This document shows positions 15,150 to 24,024 of a stretch of 41,410 bases of DNA, piece after piece. Position numbers and translations under genes: made by a program. The stretch is from the IMG/VR virus record IMGVR_UViG_3300010396_000068, positions 1 to 41,410 of that record. One strand, written 5' to 3'. Position 1 is the stretch's first letter, and each line of letters starts with the position of its first letter. The DNA comes from a virus. The notes under the pieces were generated by a model. The model was not told the origin of the DNA and did no database searches. It worked only from the letters and a program-made list of their open reading frames with translations.

Positions 15150-15598
15150 GATGGCCTCTTGATCTCGAAGTAAATCCGTTCGCCGTCGCGCTTGAAGGTC
15201 GCGCCCAGCCATTGAAGCCAGCGCAGCGCCACCCGGTTCTCGACGTGCACCACGTTCACGAGCGCGTCGTACTGTTCAAAAAATCGCGCCACCACCTCGC
15301 GCGAGGCGCGCAGGAACAGGCGCCGGTGCTGCGTGACCGCATCGGTCCCGAGCAGCCATATCGCGGCCGTGCCGCCCACCACCGCCAGCGGCACCACGCC
15401 GAAGATCACCGCGGGCACGCCATCGATCAGGCCGGTCCAGTGCTCGCCACGCTGCGCCAGCGTCACGTCCAGCGCGTCGCGCGGCGCGATGTTGTTCAGC
15501 ACCCGCAACTCGTTTCGATCGCCCTCGCGCATGGCGGCCGCGACGTGCTCCACGTGCCAGCCCTCCACCGGCACGCACCGGGCTTCAACCACCGCCAA
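15146..15598 (-). CDS. T7 gp13-like (DUF2833) internal virion/assembly protein
   Basis: This protein of up to 150 residues resembles the DUF2833/T7 gp13 family, which has an acetyltransferase-like fold: a central hydrophobic strand and helix (VPAVIFGVVPLAVVGGTAAIW) and a C-terminal NRVALRWLQWLGATF, the usual GNAT ending. In T7 gp13 is needed for correct virion assembly. The listed frame opens with TTG (15598). A GTG at 15592 is an alternative, and both overlap the end of the tail gene. Acetyltransferase activity is not implied. Confidence 0.75.
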   Translation of the reverse strand: MAVVEARCVPVEGWHVEHVAAAMREGDRNELRVLNNIAPRDALDVTLAQRGEHWTGLIDGVPAVIFGVVPLAVVGGTAAIWLLGTDAVTQHRRLFLRASREVVARFFEQYDALVNVVHVENRVALRWLQWLGATFKRDGERIYFEIKRPS

Positions 15599-17315
15599 TC
15601 GCCACGTCGGGAATGACGCCGAGGATGGTCAGCGGCAGCGGGTCGCTTTGGCGCACGAACACGCGCCCCTGCGTCTGGAACGTCGTCTGCACGTAGGCTT
15701 CGATCAAGTCCTGCTGCAACGCGTTCGGGTTCCAGTACCCGTCGCTCACCAGCCTGCCCTTCATCGGCAGCAGGTTGTTGGCATCGGGGCCGATCAGGGC
15801 GCCGCGGCTGTCGGTGACGATCAGCGTCGCCTTGTTGATGATCTTGCGGCGGTCGCGCACTTCCTGACCGCCGATCACGTTCACTTCGAGGGTTTCGAAG
15901 TCGGCGGTGATCGGCAATCCGATATGCACCACGGACGCCGGCGCATCCAGCGTCACGGTGCCCGTGTTGCTCACCACCTGCTGCGCCTTGACGTTGCCAT
16001 CGGCCAGGATCGAGACCATCTGGCCGATCAGGTGATTCAAGCCGCCGAACGTCAGCGGGCAGAAATCCCACGAACTCGTCGGCGTCGCCTGCAACGAAGG
16101 CGGCACGTTGCCGATCGAGTTGACCATCACCACGGTCGAACTCACGTAGGCCCTGATCTGGCAAACGAGGATCGTCTGCGTCTGCTGGATCACGCCGAAC
16201 TCGTCGGTGATCGGGTTGCCGTTCGCGTCGACCTGCGGCGTGTAGGCATAGAGCTTCACCCAGTCGCCGACGTTGGTGGAGGCAAACGGCGCGTAGCCGG
16301 AACACGTGAGCGTCAGGGTGTCCGCCGGCGTCCAGGTCGTGCCGCCGGTGAGCGTCATCGTCGCCGCCGGCGCAGTCGTCGTGTTGCGCCCGTCGTACGT
16401 GAGACCCGCATCGACGAAGAAATAGTCCCGCTGATCGGCCTGGAACCGCGTATCCAGCCGCTCGACATAACGCACCGTCTGCCCGTTGATTACCCGGCGC
16501 ACGCTCGCGTATACCGCATCCTCATCGCCCTCGGTGATCGAACAGACCGATTCGTAGAAACCGTTCCAGCTATCGCAGTGGAACCAGCCCATCACCTGCT
16601 GTTCCTTGAAGTACGCAAGGCCCAGCAGCACGCCATCGTCGCGCACGGCCCAGATGACCGAGAACGGCGTCTGCTGGTATGTCCAGTCGACGATGGTGTG
16701 GCCCTGCACCAGGTGCGAGGCGAACACGGTCAGGTTGTCGCCCGCGTATTGGTCGACCGCGAACTGATAGCCGAGATCGCGCACGTAATCGCCGCGCGCC
16801 TGCAGGAACACCGCGCTATTGCCGACGATGAGGGCTGGCACGCTTCCCGATCCGTAATTGGATTGCGGCACGAAGCTGATGGTGCTCGGCGTGAGGACGT
16901 TCGACGTGCCGCCGGTGGTGCGCCACTCCGAACCCGTGGTCATGGTCACGAGGTCTTTCAGCGGCAGCAGGTCGGTGATCGCGTTGACCTGTTTCGCGAC
17001 CAGTGTTGCGGTGATCGCGTCGTCGTCCTCGGTGGGCACGCTTTTCCCGAAGTTGTCCCACTGGCTGATCTTGGTCGACCAGACCGTGGCTGGCGTGTTG
17101 GTCGTCCCCGCGAAGAACAGGCGGTTTGAGAAGAACTCAACCTCGACCGGATACCCGGAATACGGCCCCCATGCGCCGAGCGCCCAGATGTACGTCGCGT
17201 TGACGGAACTCTGGGCGTACTCCTGCACCACGATCGGCGCGCCGTTCGCGGGCGCGACATTGAACGTGATCGTGTGGGCAACGTTGTCGATCGACCAGCC
17301 TTGTTGCGCGGTCAT
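15585..17315 (-). CDS. Tail nozzle/tubular protein B-like, C-terminal part, 576 aa
   Basis: This carries the larger C-terminal part of a podophage tail nozzle (T7 gp12-like, BPP-1-type) protein. Recognisable signatures include GYPVEVEFFSNRLFFAGT, WSTKISQWDNF and MTTGSEWRTTGG, the typical beta-propeller-like motifs of this family. Its ATG at 17315 overlaps the stop of the N-terminal part (ATGA). A small domain appears to span the break: VTFAIAGNVTNIP before it and TITFNVAPANGAPIVV after it. The two may be made separately through coupled reinitiation, or they may be one gene broken by a one-base loss. Confidence 0.8.
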   Translation of the reverse strand: MTAQQGWSIDNVAHTITFNVAPANGAPIVVQEYAQSSVNATYIWALGAWGPYSGYPVEVEFFSNRLFFAGTTNTPATVWSTKISQWDNFGKSVPTEDDDAITATLVAKQVNAITDLLPLKDLVTMTTGSEWRTTGGTSNVLTPSTISFVPQSNYGSGSVPALIVGNSAVFLQARGDYVRDLGYQFAVDQYAGDNLTVFASHLVQGHTIVDWTYQQTPFSVIWAVRDDGVLLGLAYFKEQQVMGWFHCDSWNGFYESVCSITEGDEDAVYASVRRVINGQTVRYVERLDTRFQADQRDYFFVDAGLTYDGRNTTTAPAATMTLTGGTTWTPADTLTLTCSGYAPFASTNVGDWVKLYAYTPQVDANGNPITDEFGVIQQTQTILVCQIRAYVSSTVVMVNSIGNVPPSLQATPTSSWDFCPLTFGGLNHLIGQMVSILADGNVKAQQVVSNTGTVTLDAPASVVHIGLPITADFETLEVNVIGGQEVRDRRKIINKATLIVTDSRGALIGPDANNLLPMKGRLVSDGYWNPNALQQDLIEAYVQTTFQTQGRVFVRQSDPLPLTILGVIPDVAIGGG

Positions 17316-18463
17316 TGGATATGCGTCCCGCGGCCAGCGCTATAGCCACCACTACCCCCGCTTCCCACCGGCGCCGGGCCGCCCGGACTCGGGTTGTAAT
17401 TCGGATCGGATTGAACCGTCACGCCGCTGATCGTGACGCTGTAATTGGTCGGAATGTTGGTCACGTTGCCCGCAATGGCGAAGGTGACGGTCGTCCCGTC
17501 GCCGGTCAGGTTCCAGGTGTGGGCGGGGGTTCCGGCGCCTCCCACAACGCCCGCCGGAAAACGCTTCGTCACGAAGGCGCTGACTTGGTTAGCATTCGCG
17601 AAGCCCGTGATCTGGGCGATGCCGTACCCGGCATCGATGTACTGCCACAGGACGCCCACCGAGTAATTCGTGGTTCCATCCGAGCGCACGTCACCGGGCC
17701 CGTCCCACTCGGCGCCCTGATCGTGTTGCGGCGCGTTGCCGCCGCACAGCACGTAGGTCCCGCCGCTGCTGGTCGCGATGGCCTGGTACGTGTTGCCCGC
17801 GTTGACGCGGAACGCGCCCACCGGGCAGTTCTTCTCGCCCGCCGTCCACGGCTTGTTCGCCGAGAGGTTGGCATTTTCGAGATAGACGAACTGCCCCACC
17901 ATGCCCGCGGCGAACGCGCCCGAGTTGCTGGTGATCGTCACGTTGCCCGTGACGGCACTTGCCGCCATCAACGCCGACTGATCGGGATTCACCGGAAGGA
18001 ACGGCCCCTCCTTGGCCGCATATGGCGTGATCGAAAAGCTGCTGGCGCTGGTGCGCTCGATCATCTGCGGCGGATAGTTCGGGTGCGTCAGGTACATGAC
18101 GTCCGCCGACTGCGTATAACGCAGGCCCCACACGTCGGCCGCGCCCCACGGCGTCGTGATCTCGACGGGATTGGACCCGTTCATGACCTGGAAGCCGTTC
18201 GAGTAGAACCGTGCGTAGTTCGCGCCAAGCTCGATCACGTAGGTCTGCTGGGTGTTGAATTGGAACGGGATCAGGCGAACTTGCTGGTTCGTTTTCGTGG
18301 CCGCGATGTAGCGCGTGCCGGGCCGGTTGTAGACGCCGCCGAAGCTCGACACGATGAAGTTGCGGCAGGTGCGCAGGCTCGATGCGTAGCGCTCAAGATC
18401 GGTGCGCGCGTACAGGCTCGGGGAGATTTCGCCGCCAGTGAAGGACGGCTGGACGAGCTTCAT
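17312..18463 (-). CDS. Tail nozzle/tubular protein B-like, N-terminal part, 383 aa
   Basis: The start MKLVQPSFTGGEISPSLYAR is the standard opening of the podophage tail tubular protein B family, followed by CRNFIVSSFGGVYNRPGTRY. The C-terminal 60 residues begin a beta-strand module and then turn Gly/Ser/Pro-rich before the stop at 17312. Relatives I know of normally carry both halves in one chain. The next gene starts within this stop codon, so both parts can be made from one mRNA. It follows the tail tubular protein A gene with a 4-bp overlap. Confidence 0.85.
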   Translation of the reverse strand: MKLVQPSFTGGEISPSLYARTDLERYASSLRTCRNFIVSSFGGVYNRPGTRYIAATKTNQQVRLIPFQFNTQQTYVIELGANYARFYSNGFQVMNGSNPVEITTPWGAADVWGLRYTQSADVMYLTHPNYPPQMIERTSASSFSITPYAAKEGPFLPVNPDQSALMAASAVTGNVTITSNSGAFAAGMVGQFVYLENANLSANKPWTAGEKNCPVGAFRVNAGNTYQAIATSSGGTYVLCGGNAPQHDQGAEWDGPGDVRSDGTTNYSVGVLWQYIDAGYGIAQITGFANANQVSAFVTKRFPAGVVGGAGTPAHTWNLTGDGTTVTFAIAGNVTNIPTNYSVTISGVTVQSDPNYNPSPGGPAPVGSGGSGGYSAGRGTHIQ

Positions 18464-19158
18464 AGCCGCGCCGAGATCGCTGGAGAATCGGGCCGTGTAT
18501 CAGGCGTCGACTCGTTGAGATTCTGCGCGCGCGCGTTGAGCGCGGCATTGCGGTAATACTTGCCGCAGGCTTCGGCCACCTGCTGGCCGGCCGGTGCGCC
18601 GAGAAAGGGACCGGCGACTTCACTCGCGATCAGCCATTCGAGCGCGTCGATGAATCCCGCGTCGAACTGACCGCTGTCGGTCACATCAAGCGTGTAGACG
18701 AGGTAGGCATTCGGCACGTCAGTGACGATCACGCGCTGGATGCCGCCCTGGCCCGTGCCCACCGAAAGCACCTTGAACGGCATCTTCGGCACGCCGATGG
18801 CAGGCCAGCCGCCCTGGTATTCAGCGCTCCACGGAAAATCGAAGCTGTCGCCGTACAGCACACCCGCAAGCGTCGTGCGCGCGCCGCAGGCGTCGCACAC
18901 CTGGCGCGCCTGCAGGCAGTCGACGGGGTACGCGTAGACGTAGCCCCAGCCCGGCACCGTCACGTTCGAGAGCGGCGCGAGCGCGAGGATGGTGGTCGCG
19001 AAGTTCCACGGAAAATCGCGCAGCGCCGTTTGCCGGCTGGCGTCGTACCACATGCGGTACAGCGTGCCGGCTTTCGATGTCTCGCCCGGATCGCCGAGGA
19101 ACTGATCGATGCCGATGCGCGAGAGCGCGCGGTTGTAGATTTCGGTTGCCGAGGCCAT
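18460..19158 (-). CDS. Tail tubular protein A-like adaptor, 232 aa
   Basis: The start MASATEIYNRALSRIG (ATG 19158) and the RMWYDASRQTALRDFPWNFA motif identify the gp11-like (T7) tail tubular/adaptor family, which links the portal to the nozzle. The C-terminal helix ending in KYYRNAALNARAQN is also typical. I chose this ATG because the in-frame upstream extension runs into the preceding small gene and does not look coding. The gene overlaps the nozzle gene by 4 bp. Confidence 0.85.
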   Translation of the reverse strand: MASATEIYNRALSRIGIDQFLGDPGETSKAGTLYRMWYDASRQTALRDFPWNFATTILALAPLSNVTVPGWGYVYAYPVDCLQARQVCDACGARTTLAGVLYGDSFDFPWSAEYQGGWPAIGVPKMPFKVLSVGTGQGGIQRVIVTDVPNAYLVYTLDVTDSGQFDAGFIDALEWLIASEVAGPFLGAPAGQQVAEACGKYYRNAALNARAQNLNESTPDTRPDSPAISARL

Positions 19159-19163
19159 GACGT

Positions 19164-19343
19164 TTACAGGCCGTTGATGGTTGGATGCTTGTCGACGGCA
19201 TTGGCCGCTTGCGTGCCGACCTGGGCGAACCACGTCGACCCATCGGAAAGTCGGGTCGAGTTGACGTAGAAGCGCTCGCCTGCGTGGCGGTAGTGCATGC
19301 CGTCATGGCCGTCCGCCAGCGCCACCACTTGCACGGTGCTCAT
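19164..19343 (-). CDS. Small head/tail-region protein, 59 aa (paralogue 2)
   Basis: This 59-codon gene encodes MSTVQVVALADGHDGMHYRH and continues to a WFAQVGTQAANAVDK tail. It shares the pattern DGHDG..YR.AG..F.V...RL.DGSTWF..V with the gene at 19415-19591, so the two are tandem paralogues separated by a terminator. GAGG lies 10 bases upstream of the ATG, and the stop is 5 bp before the tail tubular protein A start. The compact beta-rich fold suggests a small structural or accessory protein. The function is unknown. Confidence 0.65.
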   Translation of the reverse strand: MSTVQVVALADGHDGMHYRHAGERFYVNSTRLSDGSTWFAQVGTQAANAVDKHPTINGL

Positions 19344-19360
19344 GGGAATAACCTCGCTTC

Positions 19361-19391
19361 AAAAAAGACGGGGCCGGTTGACCGGCCCCGT
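19361..19391 (-). terminator. Strong rho-independent terminator between the small paralogues
   Basis: Minus-strand reading gives an 11-bp GC-rich stem (ACGGGGCCGGT with its complement, 2-base loop) followed by a T-rich run. It separates the capsid block from the tail block and should reduce read-through into the tail genes. Confidence 0.85.
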
Positions 19392-19414
19392 TCGTTCACT
19401 GCCAACTCATGCGC

Positions 19415-19591
19415 TCACGCTGCAGGCGGCTCGCCCTCGGGTGCGTCGGCGGGTTCGGGCGGCGCGTCTTCCACTTTGACGAACCACGTCGAGCCGTCCT
19501 TGAGCCGCTTCGCATCGACTTCGAACACCTGTCCTGCGTAGCGGTACTGCACGCCGTCGTGGCCGTTTTCGAGCGCTTTGACCTTGACCAT
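19415..19591 (-). CDS. Small head-region protein, 58 aa (paralogue 1)
   Basis: This 58-codon gene starts at ATG 19591 behind a GGAGG sequence and encodes MVKVKALENGHDGVQYRYAG, a middle RLKDGSTWFVKV and an acidic Pro/Glu-rich tail. It is a clear paralogue of the gene at 19164-19343. It follows the Bbp16-like cement protein and precedes the terminator. A role as a small virion or assembly protein is inferred from position. Confidence 0.65.
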   Translation of the reverse strand: MVKVKALENGHDGVQYRYAGQVFEVDAKRLKDGSTWFVKVEDAPPEPADAPEGEPPAA

Positions 19592-19603
19592 GACTCGCCC
19601 TCC

Positions 19604-20083
19604 TTACTGGATCGTGATCGCGGACTGATAGATGCGGTTGACGTTGTGCGCGGGCGTCAGAAACGCATTCACCGAACCGCCCGTCAGCGGGCCGCCGGTG
19701 ATCGTGTAGCGCAGGCCGACGTAGCGGCGGTACAGCGCCAGCGGCAGCGGCATCGCGATCAGCAGCGTGCCCGCTGGGCCGAACACCGCCTGCGAAAGCG
19801 CACCGGTCGAGTACAGCACGGTGTCGTTGGTGGTCAGGCCACTGTCGTCGGCGGTTTCGAGTGTCACCGCGAGCGTCGGCGACGTGCCGCCGGTCAACTG
19901 CGCGTTCACCGAGACGATCAGGTACAGCTCGCGACCGCCGATGTCGAGGCGCGTGTTCGGCGAAATGCCGGCCGGGTTGGTGGTGCCACCCGCAAGGGTG
20001 GAGAAGATGTCCAGCACGTTCGAAATCGCAGTGCTGGTGAGCGCCTGCGAGTTCGAGAACTGGGTTTGGGTATCGACGTACAT
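19604..20083 (-). CDS. Bbp16-like capsid cement protein, 159 aa
   Basis: The start MYVDTQTQFSNSQALTSTAI matches the family of Bordetella phage BPP-1 Bbp16, a capsid cement/decoration protein encoded next to the major capsid protein. The rest is Thr/Gly-rich beta structure (GGRELYLIVSVNAQL, YVGLRYTITGG). GAGGA precedes the ATG at good spacing. It lies between capsid and the small paralogous gene. Confidence 0.8.
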   Translation of the reverse strand: MYVDTQTQFSNSQALTSTAISNVLDIFSTLAGGTTNPAGISPNTRLDIGGRELYLIVSVNAQLTGGTSPTLAVTLETADDSGLTTNDTVLYSTGALSQAVFGPAGTLLIAMPLPLALYRRYVGLRYTITGGPLTGGSVNAFLTPAHNVNRIYQSAITIQ

Positions 20084-20114
20084 GGCGAATTCCTCGTAGT
20101 GGATGGGTGGCGGA

Positions 20115-21167
20115 TCAGGTCAGCGCCGTCTCGGTTTCGAGAATGCGATCGACCGTGCGCACCGGGATGCCGTTGACGCGCAGCGTGCCGCCCGCGCCGA
20201 CGAAGCCGGGCTCGACCTTGCCGAATTGGTCGGCCGCGGCCTGGATCGACATGATGTTCTGCGACTTGTCGATCGCGCCGACGGACAGCATTTCCTTGAC
20301 CGAACGCGAGGCGTAGAACGCGGCGCGGCCCATGCCCATGAACGGGATGCGGGCGCAGGCCTTGACCATCAGCTTCGGCAGCCACGTGGAGGCGGTGTTG
20401 AGCTGCGTGCCTGACTGGGCGAGTAGGTCGGTCATCGAGATGTTCGCGATGCGCACGACGTAGCGCCAATCCTTCACGTGCAGGCCGCACTTCCACTTCC
20501 AGATGTCGGCGTAGGCCCGGAAGCGGCCCTGGTTCGCATCGAACGCGTCGATCTCGCCGAGGTCCTGGTGATACAGGCCGGCTTGCGAGCCCTTCGGGAA
20601 GATGCCGGTCACGGTGTTTTCGCCCCACAGCACCAGCCACACGGACGAGCAGTTGCCCGAACCGCCGGCGTTGATCACGTTCTTCGCAATCTGCGAATTG
20701 GCCGGGTTGATGGTGTTGTAGCGCTGCGAGAGGCCGTTGAATTGCTCCGGGTTGATGGTGGAGTCGCCGTAGATGCAGGCCTGCGCCATCGATTGGTTGA
20801 TCGATTCGATGAACGCCTGGCCTTCGGACAACCGGAACGCATCGGTGTTGCCGTTGAGGTCGGCCAGATCCTTGTCGACTTCGGAGCGGGCTTCGAGGAT
20901 GCCGCAGGCATCTTCGATCGTCGCGCGCAGCGACTTCGACGGCGGCACGCCCTGGTACAGCTTGCGCCAGATGGCGGCGGGCAAGCCGGTGCGGACGGTG
21001 GCGCGGTGGCCGGTGGGGAGGTTGCCTTCGATGAAGGGCATGTCCAGCAGCAGCTCGTTGGTTTGCGCCAGAAGTTCGGCGACCTTCGCGACCTTGCCTT
21101 CGGGATCGATGGACTTGGCCCAATCGAGCAGCGTGACAGCCCCGGATGGAACGGTGAGAGTGCTCAT
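20115..21167 (-). CDS. Major capsid protein, 350 aa
   Basis: This 350-residue protein lies in the canonical order scaffold, capsid, cement. It resembles the major capsid proteins of BPP-1-like podophages: an N-terminal helix pair (LLAQTNELLLDMPFIEGNL), then the typical GLPAAIWRKLYQGVP and a FRAYADIWKWKCGLHVKDWR segment. It is expected to have an HK97-type fold. A good AAGGA ribosome-binding site precedes the ATG. Confidence 0.85.
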   Translation of the reverse strand: MSTLTVPSGAVTLLDWAKSIDPEGKVAKVAELLAQTNELLLDMPFIEGNLPTGHRATVRTGLPAAIWRKLYQGVPPSKSLRATIEDACGILEARSEVDKDLADLNGNTDAFRLSEGQAFIESINQSMAQACIYGDSTINPEQFNGLSQRYNTINPANSQIAKNVINAGGSGNCSSVWLVLWGENTVTGIFPKGSQAGLYHQDLGEIDAFDANQGRFRAYADIWKWKCGLHVKDWRYVVRIANISMTDLLAQSGTQLNTASTWLPKLMVKACARIPFMGMGRAAFYASRSVKEMLSVGAIDKSQNIMSIQAAADQFGKVEPGFVGAGGTLRVNGIPVRTVDRILETETALT

Positions 21168-21170
21168 GAC

Positions 21171-21881
21171 TTAAGTTCCTTGATGAGAGGTTGGGTGATC
21201 AAACAGAACCGACGCGGCTGACTTCTTTGGCGCAGCCGGTGAGGCCGCGACGAACTTGTCTTCCGCGATGGCGTTGCCGATGCGATAGAACAGCCGGACG
21301 ACTTCGGGGTGATTCCCGAGCCCGGTCTGGTCCATCAACTCTTTCAGTTGCGGCGTGGCGAATCGCGCGACGGCATTGCGCACGGTGCCGACGTTCGTGT
21401 CGAACTTCTCACCGCCGTATTCCTGGTCCGCCTTCGATTCATCGAGCCACTTCTGAACCTGCGCGACCTGGGCGGCCTGCTGCTGAGCGACGTTGCGCTT
21501 GACCAATTCCGCCGCCAACGGCACCAGCTTGTTCGCCTGCTCGTTGGTGAGGTTGAGTTCGCGCGCGACCGTCTCGAATTGCGTGGTCGTTTCCGGTTCC
21601 AGCGTCATGCCTTCGGGCGCGGCGAGTTCGTACTTCTCGGGCGCGCCGGCGGGCGCGTCACTGGGTTTGGCGGCGTCGCCAGGCTTGGGCGCGGTCGCAC
21701 CTGTCGCCGGCTTGCCGTCACCATTGACGACCGTTGCAGCAGGGGTTGCAGGGGTTGCAGGGCTCGTCGCTCCAGCGGGCGGCGTTGCAGCAGCCGCGGG
21801 CGGGGTCGACGTTCCTGACGTTGCATTCGCATCGGCGGCGCCGTTCGTGGTCGTGGGCGCGGCTTGAGTTTGCTCGGTCAT
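21171..21881 (-). CDS. Scaffolding protein, 236 aa
   Basis: The first 80 residues are extremely Ala/Thr/Pro-rich and disordered. Residues 90-200 are charged helix (ELNLTNEQANKLVPLAAEL...), and the end is Ser/Ala/Lys-rich. Position just upstream of the capsid gene and this composition fit a procapsid scaffold. A GAGGA site precedes the ATG at 21881, and a terminator lies just upstream of the gene. Confidence 0.75.
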   Translation of the reverse strand: MTEQTQAAPTTTNGAADANATSGTSTPPAAAATPPAGATSPATPATPAATVVNGDGKPATGATAPKPGDAAKPSDAPAGAPEKYELAAPEGMTLEPETTTQFETVARELNLTNEQANKLVPLAAELVKRNVAQQQAAQVAQVQKWLDESKADQEYGGEKFDTNVGTVRNAVARFATPQLKELMDQTGLGNHPEVVRLFYRIGNAIAEDKFVAASPAAPKKSAASVLFDHPTSHQGT

Positions 21882-21895
21882 GGATTCCTCGGGTC

Positions 21896-21921
21896 AACAA
21901 AAAGCCGCCCAAAGGCGGCTT
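21896..21921 (-). terminator. Rho-independent terminator upstream of scaffold
   Basis: On the minus strand an AGCCGCC/GGCGGCT hairpin with a CAAA-complement loop is followed by TTTTTGTT. It stands between the Bbp19-like gene and the scaffold gene. Confidence 0.8.
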
Positions 21922-21953
21922 GTGGATGGCCGGCGCTTTCGCGTCGGGGTAAA

Positions 21954-22271
21954 TCAGGTTGCGCTTTCGCCGTCCTCGGCGTCGTCGTCCTCGGGCATGC
22001 GCTCGGCCATGATTTCGGTGAACCGCTCCGGGCTCGCCTGCATGATTTCGCCGAACATCGTGGTGCCGATGGAGCGCTGGCCTTCCTTGAAAAACGTCTC
22101 GCTCGATCCCGTGAACGTGGTCTTGAACACGTTGCAGATCGCCAGATACCGCTTCACGTAGCGCCGAAACTCCGGCTGCCCGAGCAGCGCCCGGATGTCC
22201 TTCAACTGCTCGCGCTGGTAACGCGCCTCGCGTTTCGCCGCGGCTTGCCGCTCGGCGTCGTTCTGCCTCAT
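21954..22271 (-). CDS. Bbp19-like protein, 105 aa
   Basis: A short charged helical protein with QPEFRRYVKRYLAICNVFKT, then FKEGQRSIGTTMF and an acidic end. This matches the Bbp19 family of BPP-1-like phages, encoded between portal and scaffold. Its ATG overlaps the portal stop (ATGA). The function is unknown, but its constant place suggests a role in head assembly. Confidence 0.75.
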   Translation of the reverse strand: MRQNDAERQAAAKREARYQREQLKDIRALLGQPEFRRYVKRYLAICNVFKTTFTGSSETFFKEGQRSIGTTMFGEIMQASPERFTEIMAERMPEDDDAEDGESAT

Positions 22272-24021
22272 GGCTGCGGGACACCCTGCTGGCCTGCATT
22301 GATCGCGGCACCGGCAGCGCCGAGCAAGCTACCCGGTGTCGCCTGCGCCGCGCTCGCGTCCTTGGCGGCCTTGGCGTACTGCGCATACGCCGGCGCCATC
22401 GCGGCCATCTGCTGCTGTTGTTGCATCTGCTGCTTCTTCGCGCGAATCGCCTTGACCTTGTCGTCGGACACGATGATCGAGGGCGGCGCGCCGAGGTCGG
22501 TCGCGAACTGGTCGATCGCCTCGTCGATGTCGACCTTGTCCAGCACCTGCGGAAACGCGCTCGCAGCGCCCGCGGCGAACTGCAGTACCTGCTGGATCGA
22601 ACCCACCTGCAACGACTTCTGCGCTTGCGCCAGGATCGAGATGTACTCGACACGCAGCGGCTGTCCTGCCAATTCCTGCGGCGGTGGCGGCAGCAGCGGC
22701 GCGCCGTTCAGGCGCCCATCCCAATACGGCGCCGACGCGTCGATCATGAGTCCGAACACGCGATCGATCAGCGGATCGAGCAGTTCGTTGTTCAAGCGTT
22801 CCAGCACCGGCCCCAGCGCCAGCATCTTCTCCTGCACGCGCTCGTTGACTTCGGTCGCGGTCATGGTGCCCTGTTGCTGCTGATCCAGCATCAGGAACAG
22901 GTTCGCGTAGTACACGTCGCGAATGCGGTTGATGATGTCCTGCTTGTCGCCGAGCGCGCCCTGGTAGTCGGGCGTCGTCTGGTAGATCGTCTGCAGCCCG
23001 AAGCCGCCGGTGGTGGGGTTGGCGAACGTCACGGTGCCCGGCAGCGCATTCACGCCACTGTTGCGAAGGTCGGGGCCGCCCACCAGCGGCGGGTCGACGT
23101 GCTTGTCGATCGCGAGCGCGAACTGCTTCTCGCGCACCTGCAGCATCTTGGCATCGCCCAGCGCATCCATGCCGGGGCTCGAACCATAGACGTCGTCGCC
23201 GAGCACGTCCCAGCGCGGGCCGAAGAACGGCTTCTGGTCGTAGCCAGACTCGCGCAGGAACACGGCCTGCCCGCGCTCCCAGTAGCAGCTTGACCACGGC
23301 TTGTTCTTGCATCGACGCGGCCGTGTTCGCGCTCGCCGTTCGGCTGGATCATGTGCTCGATCACGATCCGGTTTTCGAAGTGCTGGCTGTCGTACTGCGA
23401 GCGCACGTTCGGCGAGCAGGCGTCATAGCCGAACTTCTGCACCACCTGCCGCACCGTCATCTCGATTTCGCGGTACAGCGTGTCGACCTCGCGCTGATCG
23501 TTGGTCGCGAGCCAGTAGGACCCGATCGTTAGCGGCGTGAAGCGGCACACGAACGCATCGTCGGCCTCGCACATCATCGCCGCGGTGCCGTAGTCGCCGA
23601 GTTCCCGGTACAGGTTCGGCAGGCACTGGTACAGGTTCGAGCGCGCCAGCACATCGCGCATGCGGCTCTCGACCGCGAACAGCCACAACTTGACGCTACC
23701 GATTTCCATCATGGCCGGGTCCGGCGTCATCAGCCGGAACCACGGCCGCGAGGGCGAGGTGAGGCCGCTCATCATCCCGGCGGCCAGCGTCTTGCTCGCC
23801 TGCGTCGGCGCGTTGTTGATGATGCGCTGCGACTTCTTGACGCCGATGTTGGTCGAGCCAAGGAAGAACCGGCCCGAGCGCGGCGAGATGTAGTGCTGGA
23901 TGTCGCGCCAGTGGCCTTCCCACGACGAACGCTCGTTGCGGATACCGGCAATGCGGCGCCGGTAGCGGTCGAGCTTGGTTTCGCCGGCCGCCTGCGCGGC
24001 AACCTTACCGGTCTTGGCCAC
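22268..24021 (-). CDS. Portal (head-tail connector) protein, frame interrupted near 23308
   Basis: The portal of BPP-1/T7-like podophages forms the dodecameric packaging ring. The first part (GTG 24021, residues 1-238) has WRDIQHYISPRSGRFF and ASKTLAAGMMSGLTSPSRPW. The second part has KNKPWSSCYWERGQAVFLRE and FFGPRWDVLGDDVYGSSPG, ending in a Gln-rich helix. The two parts lie in different frames. The shift falls at GCAAGAAC (about 23304-23310): one extra A there would give an uninterrupted protein of about 584 residues. I see no canonical slippery heptamer. It is therefore a recent deletion or a base-calling error. The short GTG-started ORF (22268-23263) is not a real gene. Confidence 0.85.
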
Positions 24022-24024
24022 GGC

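Noticed and set aside
22268-23263. Separate GTG-started gene for the C-terminal half of the portal
   Set aside because: Portal-like sequence continues upstream of the GTG in the same frame (to about 23308), so the start is an artefact of the frame break.
23299-23312. Programmed -1 frameshift in the portal gene
   Set aside because: No X XXY YYZ slippery heptamer and no clear downstream stem. A single lost A explains the break more simply.
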